40,953 nucleotides of DNA from a virus. The translations under genes and the position numbers were made by a program. Positions 1 to 5,773 of the stretch are shown here, piece by piece. Where the stretch lies: the IMG/VR virus record IMGVR_UViG_3300049734_000125, positions 1 through 40,953 of that record. One strand, given 5' to 3'. Positions within the stretch are counted from its first letter, which is position 1; each line of letters begins with the position of its first letter. Under the pieces are notes generated by a model that saw only the letters and a program-made list of their open reading frames with translations, was not told the DNA's origin and searched no databases.

Positions 1-53
1 GTCCTGAAAGTAAACGATGTCGACTTTTCGACTACGCCCCGGTCATTCGAGTG
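1..53. other. left end of genome, possible half of cos site
   Basis: A short gene-free stretch at the left terminus. Its first bases (GTCCTGAAA) pair with the last bases of the window (TTTCAGG) to form a 7+2+7 dyad, TTTCAGG-GT-CCTGAAA, if the ends are joined. A weaker inverted repeat, GTCGA-CTTT-TCGAC, lies just inside. The minus-strand HNH genes run towards this end and the terminase genes begin near the other end, which is the usual place for cos in HK97-like phages. The assignment as cos is inference. Confidence 0.35.
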
Positions 54-599
54 TCACCCCGCAATTATCCAACAACTCGATCCGTGTTTATCAAATGAAC
101 GATAAGCTTCTCGAAATACAGCATTACTATTCAACCTAGTACCTGGCGGAATTATATTTTTCTTCAATGAATTACATCTCCGACACAGCAATTGAACATT
201 GGTTCTTGTATGTGATCCACCCTTGGATACCGGCAAAATATGGTCCAACTCTGGTGCATTAGGCGCTAGGTATTGCCTGTCGGTTGTGCGCAATGTGGCT
301 GTACCGCAGGCCTGACAGCACCATCCGTCACGTTCAAAGATTTCCTTGGCTGAAAATCTTTCCGTTTCCAGACCCTTTTTGAGGGCTTTGCGGCGCAAAT
401 CTCTATTTTTCAGGTACAATTTTTTATTGCATTTACGAGAACAGAAAATTTTGTTCGTTATGGTCGTCGAAAACGATTTATCACAGGTCAAACAAAGCTT
501 TAGCAATTCTGTTTTGGGTCTGCTCGGCCCAATCAATCGAGTGCGTGGCCGTCCTTTTGGCCTTTTCCCAGAAATTGGAAATCCAAATAAATCTCTCAT
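54..599 (-). CDS. HNH endonuclease with N-terminal zinc-binding region
   Basis: A 181-residue HNH nuclease. The N-terminal half has two Cys pairs (CLTC, FCSRKC) resembling a treble-clef zinc finger. The C-terminal half has the HNH core, with a CCQAC pair, LDHILPVSKGG near residue 117 and a closing CRRCNSLKK near residue 138. The start codon overlaps the stop of the upstream HNH gene as ATGA. By eye it is clearly richer in A+T than the rest of the window, and it uses AT-ending codons. It may be a recently acquired homing-type nuclease, or the HNH partner that assists terminase at cos in HK97-like phages; position supports the second and composition the first. Nuclease family is well supported, role is not. 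Confidence 0.85.
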   Translation of the reverse strand: MRDLFGFPISGKRPKGRPRTRLIGPSRPKTELLKLCLTCDKSFSTTITNKIFCSRKCNKKLYLKNRDLRRKALKKGLETERFSAKEIFERDGWCCQACGTATLRTTDRQYLAPNAPELDHILPVSKGGSHTRTNVQLLCRRCNSLKKNIIPPGTRLNSNAVFREAYRSFDKHGSSCWIIAG

Positions 600-928
600 G
601 TTTTGAGTGCATTATGGGGATGGCGTGGATCGGTAGGCCAACCGTCCGGACCTATGGCGGTATGGTACCCTCGCAGGTCATCGGCTTGCTTACGCTGGTC
701 ATGGCATGGTGCGCAGAGGGCTTGCCAGTTGCGTTCATCCCAGAACAGGCGCTGGTCACCACGGTGCGGGCGGATATGGTCGACCACGGTAGCGGGGACG
801 TCGAAACCCTGAGTTTCGCAAATTCGGCAGATTGGATTTCGGCGCAGGAAGATTTCTCGGCAGATTTCCCATCTGCGGGAATAACCGCGTTTGCGTGCGG
901 ATAATCGGAGTTTCTGGGATTTCGGCAT
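596..928 (-). CDS. HNH endonuclease, phage packaging type
   Basis: A protein of about 110 residues with the classic small phage HNH layout: a basic N-terminus with RGYSRRW, then CRICETQG, VVDHIRPHRGD, W(Q)ALCAPCHDQRK. The His in VVDHI is the expected catalytic residue. Such proteins bind or nick DNA near cos together with the large terminase. I chose the Met at 928 because family members usually begin just before the RGY motif. The frame stays open to an ATG at 1066, which would add 46 low-complexity residues and overlap the NusG-like gene. It is coupled to the next HNH gene by an ATGA overlap. Two adjacent HNH genes of different composition are unusual. Confidence 0.85.
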   Translation of the reverse strand: MPKSQKLRLSARKRGYSRRWEICREIFLRRNPICRICETQGFDVPATVVDHIRPHRGDQRLFWDERNWQALCAPCHDQRKQADDLRGYHTAIGPDGWPTDPRHPHNALKT

Positions 929-1046
929 AGCGCAGCACGGACCGGCGACGTGTGTCGCCTCGGTTGCCGAACCTGGATTTGGTACGTTCCAGCTGCCGGC
1001 GGCACTAGGGCTAGCCCAATAGTTCCAAATCGGGATTTCGTCAAAT

Positions 1047-1595
1047 TCAGCGAACGATGCGGACATGCTCGAGGCCGAGGATGACGCGCGTTGCGCGACC
1101 GAGGAGGTCGACCTCGACGAGGATGGATTTGCGGTTGGTGTGGCTGACCTTGCCGAACAGGCCGGCGAATGACGGATGCTCGACGATCTGCACCCATGCG
1201 CCGGCTGCGATGATCATTCGGCGATAGCGCAGCAGGCGCGTCGATGTTAGCTCGCGCTCGGTGTCGGCGATGATCTGCAGCACGGGTGCGGCGATCGGCA
1301 CCGGTCGCTCGTCGTAGGTCAGCACGCGCTTGAATTTGTCGATCTGGGAAAACCGCTGCCAGGCGGTGCTGTCGGCCGGATCGAACGACACGAACAGGTA
1401 GCACGGAAACATGGGGAAGAATTCGGTGATGCGTGCGATGCCTCGCTTGGTGAGGCGTTTCTGTTTCGGGAACCAGCTTGCGAGCTCGAGCCGGTCGAGG
1501 CGGTCGTGGACGTACTGCTCGGCGCGCGGTGCGGTGACGGCGACGTACCAGGGCAGCGCCGTTTGCGGCCGCGGTGCTGGCAGTGCTGCGGTCAT
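1047..1595 (-). CDS. NusG-like transcription elongation/antitermination factor
   Basis: A 182-residue protein with an N-terminal NGN-type domain beginning PWYVAVTAPRAEQYV and containing FPMFPCYLFVSFD, typical of NusG and RfaH. A C-terminal KOW-type segment follows (GAWVQIVEHPSFAGLFGKV, ending VRIV). NusG paralogues bind the RNA polymerase clamp and suppress pausing or termination. The ATG at 1595 lies 3 bp after the upstream gene's stop. It comes near the end of the early minus-strand operon. If the genome circularises, the next genes in the same direction are the late genes, so it could play the part of a Q- or RfaH-like late factor. That role is inference; the family assignment is good. Confidence 0.8.
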   Translation of the reverse strand: MTAALPAPRPQTALPWYVAVTAPRAEQYVHDRLDRLELASWFPKQKRLTKRGIARITEFFPMFPCYLFVSFDPADSTAWQRFSQIDKFKRVLTYDERPVPIAAPVLQIIADTERELTSTRLLRYRRMIIAAGAWVQIVEHPSFAGLFGKVSHTNRKSILVEVDLLGRATRVILGLEHVRIVR

Positions 1596-1597
1596 GG

Positions 1598-2158
1598 TCA
1601 GATGACGCGGCCTTTGGGATTGAATTCGAGGGTGTACGTTCGGTAGCCGATCCAGAACCCTTGTTGATCGGGATCCCATCGCCACAGTCGTGCATCGGCA
1701 GTTTCGGCCCAGAGGCGAATAGCTTCGTAGTCGGGCATGCCGACGGCGACGAACAGGTTGAGGGGTTCGAGCTTTGGTTTATCTGGCATTGGTCCGTGGT
1801 CCCGTTCGAATTCGTGTCGCTCGGCGAGTTGCTTGGCGGTCTGGCGTTGCCATTCGTTGACGTAGCGCGTCGTGGAATAGGCTTCCTCGCAGGCTTTGCG
1901 GACCTCATCGGCCTTTGGCAGCCATGGCACTTTGGCTGGCAATCGTTCGGCGACCCAATTGGCGATTTCGACGGGATAATCGGAAAGTACGCGGACGATC
2001 GTAGTTATGTAGATTTCAGGATCGTGCGCCTCTCCTGTCCGCGATGAGCCGAGCAAGATCGTCGCCGCCTTCGCGTATTGCGTCCGCCTCCATTTGCTCG
2101 CCGGTGATTCGGAGTCGGTGGAGGGCATCCTTGAAACTGATTGGCTGAGAGTTTGCAT
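1598..2158 (-). CDS. unknown phage protein following the DUF1376 gene
   Basis: A 186-residue protein I cannot assign. It contains YAKAATILLGSS, then a helical segment (YITTIVRVLSDYPVEIANWVAERL), a WLPKADEVRKACE segment and a Trp-rich C-terminus. Its position directly after a DUF1376 (replication-linked YdaU-type) gene suggests a DNA replication accessory role, but nothing in the sequence proves it. The 5' end overlaps the DUF1376 gene by about 140 bp in another frame, and both frames look coding there. The ATG at 2158 has an AAGG about 10 bp upstream; an internal ATG at 2128 is an alternative start. Confidence 0.7.
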   Translation of the reverse strand: MQTLSQSVSRMPSTDSESPASKWRRTQYAKAATILLGSSRTGEAHDPEIYITTIVRVLSDYPVEIANWVAERLPAKVPWLPKADEVRKACEEAYSTTRYVNEWQRQTAKQLAERHEFERDHGPMPDKPKLEPLNLFVAVGMPDYEAIRLWAETADARLWRWDPDQQGFWIGYRTYTLEFNPKGRVI

Positions 2159-2609
2159 GCTGGTGCTGCCTTCCTTCGTTTGCGGATTCGAGGTCGCGCG
2201 CGCGCTCTCTCTCTTCTTTGTTACTGTGGTTGTAGTTGTGTCGAGGTCGATCGTTGTTTTTGTTGGGTTTTTTCATTTCTTGCATAGCTCGTGCATAGCT
2301 CTTGGGGCGTTTCAAAGGCTTCAAGAATGAAAATTCTCTAGCTTCTGCGATGGTCTTTTCGACTCGTTTGGCGTGCCATCGACCGTCCGCGACCCAAATT
2401 TTGCCCTTGCTGATTAGGCTGCTTTTGATTGCTTTCCAGGTCCGCGAATGACAACCGAGATGCCGCAACATGAAAGTATCATTGTCGGGTACCTCGCCGT
2501 CGCGGCTGTAGAGTAGATCGAGGATCGTGTTGTAGATGCCGCGTTCTGCCAGCGTCAGGCCGATCATACCGACGAGTGCTGCATCGCAATCGCGCTTGTA
2601 CCAACGCAT
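2016..2609 (-). CDS. DUF1376 (YdaU-family) protein
   Basis: A 197-residue protein whose N-terminus (MRWYKRDCDAALVGMIGLT, then ERGIYNTILDLLYSRDGEVP) matches the DUF1376/YdaU pattern: a winged-helix-like domain often found in phage replication regions. The middle is Lys/Asn-rich and low in complexity, and the C-terminus (ISFKDALHRLRI to ARLIADRRGARS) is basic. The start at 2609 is supported by a strong GGGAGGGG ribosome binding site. The middle third is AT-rich compared with its neighbours. Probable involvement in replication initiation or helicase loading is known only by association for this family. Confidence 0.8.
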   Translation of the reverse strand: MRWYKRDCDAALVGMIGLTLAERGIYNTILDLLYSRDGEVPDNDTFMLRHLGCHSRTWKAIKSSLISKGKIWVADGRWHAKRVEKTIAEAREFSFLKPLKRPKSYARAMQEMKKPNKNNDRPRHNYNHSNKEERERARDLESANEGRQHQHANSQPISFKDALHRLRITGEQMEADAIREGGDDLARLIADRRGARS

Positions 2610-2652
2610 CAATGACCCCTCCCATCTGATACGCGCTGTTACATATTTTTGA

Positions 2653-2829
2653 TTACTCCGTACCCTCGATGATCTCGACGTAATCGCCGATGATGGCCTC
2701 GAGCAAGATGAGCTCGCGCTCGGCATTTTTGAGCGACATGCGCTTGGTCAGGATGCGGTTCGGATAAACCTGGCGGCGCCGGCGCAATTCCCGCTCGAGG
2801 CAGGCAAGCTTGTCGCGCAGCGTGATCAT
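2653..2829 (-). CDS. small basic helical protein, 58 residues
   Basis: A short ORF starting MITLRDKLACLERELRRRRQ and ending IIEGTE. It has an amphipathic, charged N-terminal helix and a second segment LKNAERELILLEAIIGDYVEII. The ATG lies immediately beside the stop codon of the upstream methyltransferase gene, which fits translational coupling. Small proteins of this shape are frequent in early operons of rhizobial prophages. I recognise no function. The high density of heptad-like Leu/Ile positions suggests a short coiled coil or dimeric helix hairpin. Confidence 0.6.
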   Translation of the reverse strand: MITLRDKLACLERELRRRRQVYPNRILTKRMSLKNAERELILLEAIIGDYVEIIEGTE

Positions 2830-3546
2830 TTAAGGCGGCGTCCATCCCGGCCCGCCGTTAGCCTTGCGCTCGCGGATCTCGCGATAGCATTCGTCGATGG
2901 AGCGGGAGAAATCATCATCGCCATCGTAAGGCTTGGGCTTGTTGAATTTCGTTGTTTCGTTGCCCCACACATCCCAACCGGGGCGGTGCTGTCGGGCGAA
3001 TAGCTCGAGGTATGGCCCTGCAACGAGTCGCTCGATGCGCTGGTGAATCTCGTCGGGCTTGCGGGAGTGCTCGCGGCGCGGGGCGATGATGCCTTGCCGG
3101 ACATCAGCGTTTAGCCGTTTCGGTTTGCCGCGCGTGGCCAGTAGGCAAAACTCAGAGTTGGCCCGCGTCCAATATCCTAATCCGATGTCGACAGTGGGCC
3201 ATTCCTCCTGAAACATGTCCAATTGCTTTGCGTTGGCTTTGAGCCAACAGAATGCACATGTTTTATATTCAAACCCCCATGCACGGATGATATCGATCAC
3301 TTCTGAAACTAGAATCCAGATTCCCCATACGAAAATCACGGAATCCTTTGCGGCTAAATCAGAAATTGGCAGCGCTTTGATTTCATCAATCGACATCGTC
3401 GGATAATCTGCGGACCTGTTGCCGGGGCCAGAGTCCGTTCCCCATAATGTCATGAACTTCCAAGGCGGGTCCGCGAGGATCGCGCCATAGTGCCGTTTCG
3501 GAAGGCCGGCGAAAGGATCCGGATCAACGTCGACGCTATTGCCCAT
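2830..3546 (-). CDS. MT-A70 family adenine-N6 DNA methyltransferase
   Basis: A protein of about 238 residues with the hallmark DPPW motif (ILADPPWKF, near residues 24-31), followed by SADYPTMSIDEI, VIFVWGIWILV, and a C-terminal PRREHSRKPDEIHQRIE and PYLELFARQHRPGWDVWGNE. These are the conserved blocks of phage MT-A70 methyltransferases, which put N6-methyladenine on DNA, probably to evade host restriction. I chose the ATG at 3546. The frame is open to a TTG at 3597 inside the upstream cro-like gene, so a longer form is possible. It is the second gene of the right operon and so should be expressed early. Confidence 0.9.
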   Translation of the reverse strand: MGNSVDVDPDPFAGLPKRHYGAILADPPWKFMTLWGTDSGPGNRSADYPTMSIDEIKALPISDLAAKDSVIFVWGIWILVSEVIDIIRAWGFEYKTCAFCWLKANAKQLDMFQEEWPTVDIGLGYWTRANSEFCLLATRGKPKRLNADVRQGIIAPRREHSRKPDEIHQRIERLVAGPYLELFARQHRPGWDVWGNETTKFNKPKPYDGDDDFSRSIDECYREIRERKANGGPGWTPP

Positions 3547-3566
3547 TTCCCCTGCACCTGCTACCG

Positions 3567-3788
3567 TCACCGGCGCGGCGACATGCACGTCGGGCAACGA
3601 TCGCCGGCCGAAAAATCATTCACCGACACCGCGCCGTCGGTCGCCGACTTGATTTTTTGAATGACCGACCACGCCGGCAACCGACCGCCGACGCGATAGC
3701 GGTGCACCGCCTGGCGGGTGACGCCGATGCTGCGGGCAAATTCGGAATCGGAAATTTTCTGCTTGCGTAGATAGGCGGCGAGTTTCAT
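3567..3788 (-). CDS. Cro-like HTH repressor
   Basis: A 73-residue XRE/Cro-type DNA-binding protein: MKLAAYLRKQKISDSEFARS followed by IGVTRQAVHRYRVGGRLPA, a standard helix-turn-helix with the recognition helix near residues 24-32. It is divergent from the CI-like gene and first in the right operon. Its ATG lies only about 7 bp beyond the predicted -10 element, so its mRNA may be leaderless. The 17-bp operator at 3800-3816 fills the promoter spacer. The last 31 bp overlap the longest form of the methyltransferase frame. The C-terminus has a CPTC pair of unknown meaning. Confidence 0.85.
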   Translation of the reverse strand: MKLAAYLRKQKISDSEFARSIGVTRQAVHRYRVGGRLPAWSVIQKIKSATDGAVSVNDFSAGDRCPTCMSPRR

Positions 3789-3793
3789 GCGTG

Positions 3794-3824
3794 CGTTTAG
3801 TCACCAAAGGGGTGACAAGTCAAG
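3794..3824 (-). promoter_or_regulatory. early right promoter of the cro operon
   Basis: Read on the minus strand: TTGACT (-35), a 17-bp spacer, then CTAAAC (-10), ending about 7 bp before the cro ATG at 3788. The spacer is essentially the operator palindrome TGTCACC-N5-GGTGA. Repressor binding would therefore occlude the polymerase directly. The -10 box is a weak match to TATAAT; the case rests on the near-perfect -35, the exact 17-bp spacing and the matching architecture of the promoter at 4524-4552. Confidence 0.6.
3800..3816. promoter_or_regulatory. immunity operator 1 (GTCACC-N5-GGTGAC)
   Basis: Perfect 17-bp palindrome GTCACC-AAAGG-GGTGAC between the divergent cro-like and CI-like genes. 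Identical half-sites recur at 4499-4515 and 4531-4547, and a degenerate copy lies 32 bp away at 3832-3848. The CI-like and Cro-like proteins are the natural ligands. Confidence 0.85.
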
Positions 3825-3831
3825 TTGTGCG

Positions 3832-3848
3832 GTCACCAATCTGGCCGC
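3832..3848. promoter_or_regulatory. immunity operator 2 (one intact half-site)
   Basis: GTCACC-AATCT-GGCCGC: the left half is perfect and the right half matches only in its first two bases. It is exactly 32 bp from operator 1, the same offset as between operators 3 and 4. It follows TTGTGC at 3825-3830, which could be the -35 of the CI-like gene's own promoter. A weak site here would suit autoregulation of the repressor gene. Confidence 0.5.
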
Positions 3849-3885
3849 TTTTCCACCGCTGCACGCCAGCCGCATCCTCGCCGGC

Positions 3886-4485
3886 ATGAAAGGCAAGTTT
3901 CCGAACGGCTTGAAAGCGGCGATGAAAGTTGCACACTTGGGGCCGACCGCGCTCGGCGAGCTCGCCGGCACCAGTAAGCAGAACGTACAGCGTTGGGCCG
4001 ATGGTGAACGGGAATTGACCGCACCATGGGCCGAGCGGCTCGCACCTTATGTCGGTACGACACCAGAGGGCCTGTTGTTTCCGAACCGTCGATTTTCGAC
4101 GACGGAAGTGCCGCTGCTGACTTGGGCGGCAGTGGCACGCCTTGCCCTGAGTACACCAGTTATTCCGGTGCAATCGAAGCAATCGGTGACCGTTGCCGAT
4201 TTGCCGCATGGCTCATGGATCGCCATGCAGGTCGATGTCCCGGCGATGAACCTATTCGCGCCGGTCGGCTCGATCATCGTCGCCGATCGCAGCGATACCC
4301 GACTGATCGAGGGCAGCACCTATGTGTTCCGGCTCGCCCAAGGCATCGGCAAGTTCCGCCGCTACATGATCAATCCGGCGCGGTTCCAGCCGCAATCGAC
4401 CGATCCCAACGCCGAAACCATCTACCCGACGGCCGACCTGCAGGTCATCGCCAGGGTGCGACATGTTTTCCAGTCGGTGAAATGA
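3886..4485 (+). CDS. CI-like phage repressor with S24-type C-terminal domain
   Basis: A 199-residue repressor. The N-terminal HTH covers about residues 18-42 (LGPTALGELAGTSKQNVQRW). The C-terminal half has the fold signature of LexA/CI S24 domains: SWIAMQVDVPAMN, GSIIVADRSDT and a Lys in GIGKFRRY near residue 156. Where autocleaving members have G-D-S-M, this protein has V-P-A-M, so the catalytic Ser appears replaced by Ala and RecA-stimulated self-cleavage is unlikely. I chose the ATG at 3886; the frame is open back to 3787, but that start would translate through both operators. Divergent from the cro-like gene and flanked on both sides by operator pairs. Confidence 0.85.
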   Translation: MKGKFPNGLKAAMKVAHLGPTALGELAGTSKQNVQRWADGERELTAPWAERLAPYVGTTPEGLLFPNRRFSTTEVPLLTWAAVARLALSTPVIPVQSKQSVTVADLPHGSWIAMQVDVPAMNLFAPVGSIIVADRSDTRLIEGSTYVFRLAQGIGKFRRYMINPARFQPQSTDPNAETIYPTADLQVIARVRHVFQSVK

Positions 4486-4498
4486 GATTGTCCACACC

Positions 4499-4515
4499 GT
4501 CACCCCAACGGTGAC
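4499..4515. promoter_or_regulatory. immunity operator 3
   Basis: Perfect palindrome GTCACC-CCAAC-GGTGAC just after the repressor gene. No -35 element precedes it at the position used by operators 1 and 4, so it looks like an auxiliary site that helps a repressor bound at operator 4, 32 bp away (about three helical turns). Confidence 0.8.
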
Positions 4516-4523
4516 GATGCCGC

Positions 4524-4552
4524 TTGACCGGTCACCTAATCGGTGACACAAA
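4524..4552 (+). promoter_or_regulatory. early left promoter of the recombination operon
   Basis: TTGACC (-35), a 17-bp spacer that contains operator 4, then CACAAA as a poor -10. The arrangement copies the cro promoter: a TTGAC-type box, two bases, GTCACC-N5-GGTGAC, then an A-rich hexamer. The first plausible ORF starts at 4580 with GAGGG upstream. The weak -10 limits confidence, but the shared layout argues for a real promoter. Confidence 0.55.
4531..4547. promoter_or_regulatory. immunity operator 4
   Basis: Perfect palindrome GTCACC-TAATC-GGTGAC lying inside the spacer of the predicted left promoter. With operators 1-3 it defines two operator pairs about 700 bp apart on either side of the repressor gene, which would permit looping as between OL and OR in lambda. 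Confidence 0.85.
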
Positions 4553-4579
4553 CGGTGCCGCAGATTCGAGGGCACCGTC

Positions 4580-4663
4580 ATGATCACTCATATCGTCGTC
4601 GACTTCACGCTGATCACAGCCATCGCCATCACCTTGATGGCGATCGCCGCGGTCGCGGTGTGA
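4580..4663 (+). CDS. 27-residue single-pass membrane peptide
   Basis: A very short ORF, MITHIVVDFTLITAIAIT then LMAIAAVAV, almost entirely one hydrophobic helix. GAGGG lies 7 bases before the ATG. It is the first ORF after the predicted left promoter. Its stop overlaps the GTG start of the next tiny ORF (GTGA), which suggests coupled translation. Function unknown; early tiny membrane peptides in phages can act in superinfection exclusion or lysis control, but nothing here decides. Confidence 0.5.
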   Translation: MITHIVVDFTLITAIAITLMAIAAVAV

Positions 4664-4764
4664 CCATCGGCTGCCTCACGGCGGTCATCATCGCCTTCCT
4701 GGCCGGCGAGCTCGTCGCCTGCGTCCTGATGGCGATCCTGTTCCACGAAACGAGGGATTTCTAA
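4660..4764 (+). CDS. 34-residue membrane peptide, GTG start
   Basis: Starts at GTG overlapping the preceding stop as GTGA. It encodes one hydrophobic helix (GCLTAVIIAFLAGELVACV then LMAILF) followed by a short polar tail HETRDF. A Glu in mid-helix is unusual and could mediate helix pairing. It ends 2 bp before the next ATG, consistent with an operon. A longer frame from a GTG at 4543 exists but has an implausible His/Arg-rich leader that would translate the operator region. Confidence 0.5.
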   Translation: MTIGCLTAVIIAFLAGELVACVLMAILFHETRDF

Positions 4765-4766
4765 CC

Positions 4767-5168
4767 ATGAGCAGACGCAATTCACCGCAGAATAATGGTC
4801 CCGGCGTCGACGTCGACATGGACAGGCTCGCCGAGGATATCGGCGCGCCCGAGGCCACCGCCGAGCCGTCCCACAACGAGGTCGTCGTATCGCAGCAATC
4901 CTCGCAGGCCGGCGCTCTCTCCGCCGAGGCCATCCGCGCCGTCTGCGAAACCTCCGCCCGCCAGATCGAGGAATCCGCCGCCATGGTGTTCTCGATCGGC
5001 GAGTCGCTCAAATCCGAGGCCAGCATCCTCGCCGACGCCATCCGCCGATCCGGCGAAAAGCACGCCGCAATGGTGCAGCGCTTCACCGGGCTGGTGAACG
5101 CCTGCACCGCCGTGATGGCATCCGAGCGCGCCCGCTTCGCCACCTTCTGGGATGAAACGCACCCATGA
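4767..5168 (+). CDS. unknown helical phage protein
   Basis: A 133-residue acidic, Ala/Ser-rich protein. The first 45 residues look disordered (many Gln, Asn, Pro). The rest is predicted to be long amphipathic helices from AEAIRAVCETSARQIEESAA to ERARFATFWDETH. No catalytic motif is visible. A GAGGG precedes the ATG by about 10 bases, and the stop overlaps the next start. Placement in the early left operon suggests an early accessory function. Confidence 0.65.
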   Translation: MSRRNSPQNNGPGVDVDMDRLAEDIGAPEATAEPSHNEVVVSQQSSQAGALSAEAIRAVCETSARQIEESAAMVFSIGESLKSEASILADAIRRSGEKHAAMVQRFTGLVNACTAVMASERARFATFWDETHP

Positions 5169-5398
5169 TGATGAGCAGCACCGACGTCGCCGAAGTCGAG
5201 CGGTTGACCATCGCGATCTGTCCGCTCCTCGCCGGTCATCCGCCAAGCATCGTCGGCGCCGTGCTCGCCGACCTGCTGGCGATCCTGCTGGCAAGTCATC
5301 ATAGCGCGGTACGCGAAGAATTCCTCACGCTGCATATAGCCTGCGTGCGGGCGCTCACCGCGATCAACGAACGGATGATGGACAAAACACGGCATTGA
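5165..5398 (+). CDS. unknown small early protein
   Basis: A 77-residue mostly helical protein with a moderately hydrophobic centre (PPSIVGAVLADLLAILLASH) that is interrupted by polar residues and may be a packed helix instead of a membrane segment. It starts by ATGA overlap with the upstream gene. Met-rich at both ends. I recognise no family. Confidence 0.6.
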   Translation: MMMSSTDVAEVERLTIAICPLLAGHPPSIVGAVLADLLAILLASHHSAVREEFLTLHIACVRALTAINERMMDKTRH

Positions 5399-5470
5399 AT
5401 TCACCGCATCGGACAACCTCGGGCAGTGCGCGGCTCGAGCACCAAGACCGGCTCGCATGATGCGGTGAAT
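5399..5470. repeat. 12-bp inverted repeat with 48-base loop
   Basis: ATTCACCGCATC (5399-5410) and its exact complement GATGCGGTGAAT (5459-5470) bracket a GC-rich loop that contains a further small dyad, GCTCGAGC. It begins immediately after a stop codon and lies in a gap before the next start. No T-tract follows, so a simple terminator is unlikely. It may be an RNA stem that protects or partially terminates the transcript, or a protein-binding dyad. Confidence 0.55.
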
Positions 5471-5533
5471 GCCTCGTGAGTATGCAGCCGGTCGGCGCGC
5501 ACCACTCTCGTTACGTTGCGTGGATTACGCGTG

Positions 5534-5773
5534 ATGACTTCGTTGCACGAACGTATCCGTCACCACTTGCGTGCAGCAAGGCCGCGCGGGCTCACATCCG
5601 CCGAGCTCGCGCGGCACCTGCACCGTGCGCCCGAGGAAGTACGCTCGCTGGTTTCGAAAATGTACGCGTACGGAGCCTTGCAGCGCCGCAAAACCGACGC
5701 CGCCGATCCGCGCGGCAAACGATGGGTCTACCGGCTGCCGAACGAAAGCGACAACCATGCCGACCAGAATTAG
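5534..5773 (+). CDS. small winged-helix DNA-binding protein
   Basis: A 79-residue basic protein: TSLHERIRHHLRAARPRGLT, SAELARHLHRAPEEVRSLVS, then YGALQRRKTD and a short strand region KRWVYRLP. This is the order of a winged helix, with a recognition helix near residues 33-45 and a wing. Upstream in-frame starts exist at 5516; I chose the ATG at 5534 because it follows the likely structural start. The 3' end overlaps the nuclease gene by 17 bp. It could regulate the recombination operon or support replication; uncertain. Confidence 0.65.
   Translation: MTSLHERIRHHLRAARPRGLTSAELARHLHRAPEEVRSLVSKMYAYGALQRRKTDAADPRGKRWVYRLPNESDNHADQN

Noticed and set aside
3787-3885. Longer CI-like protein starting at 3787
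   Set aside because: It would translate through both operators and the promoter region; the ATG at 3886 begins a normal repressor N-terminus.
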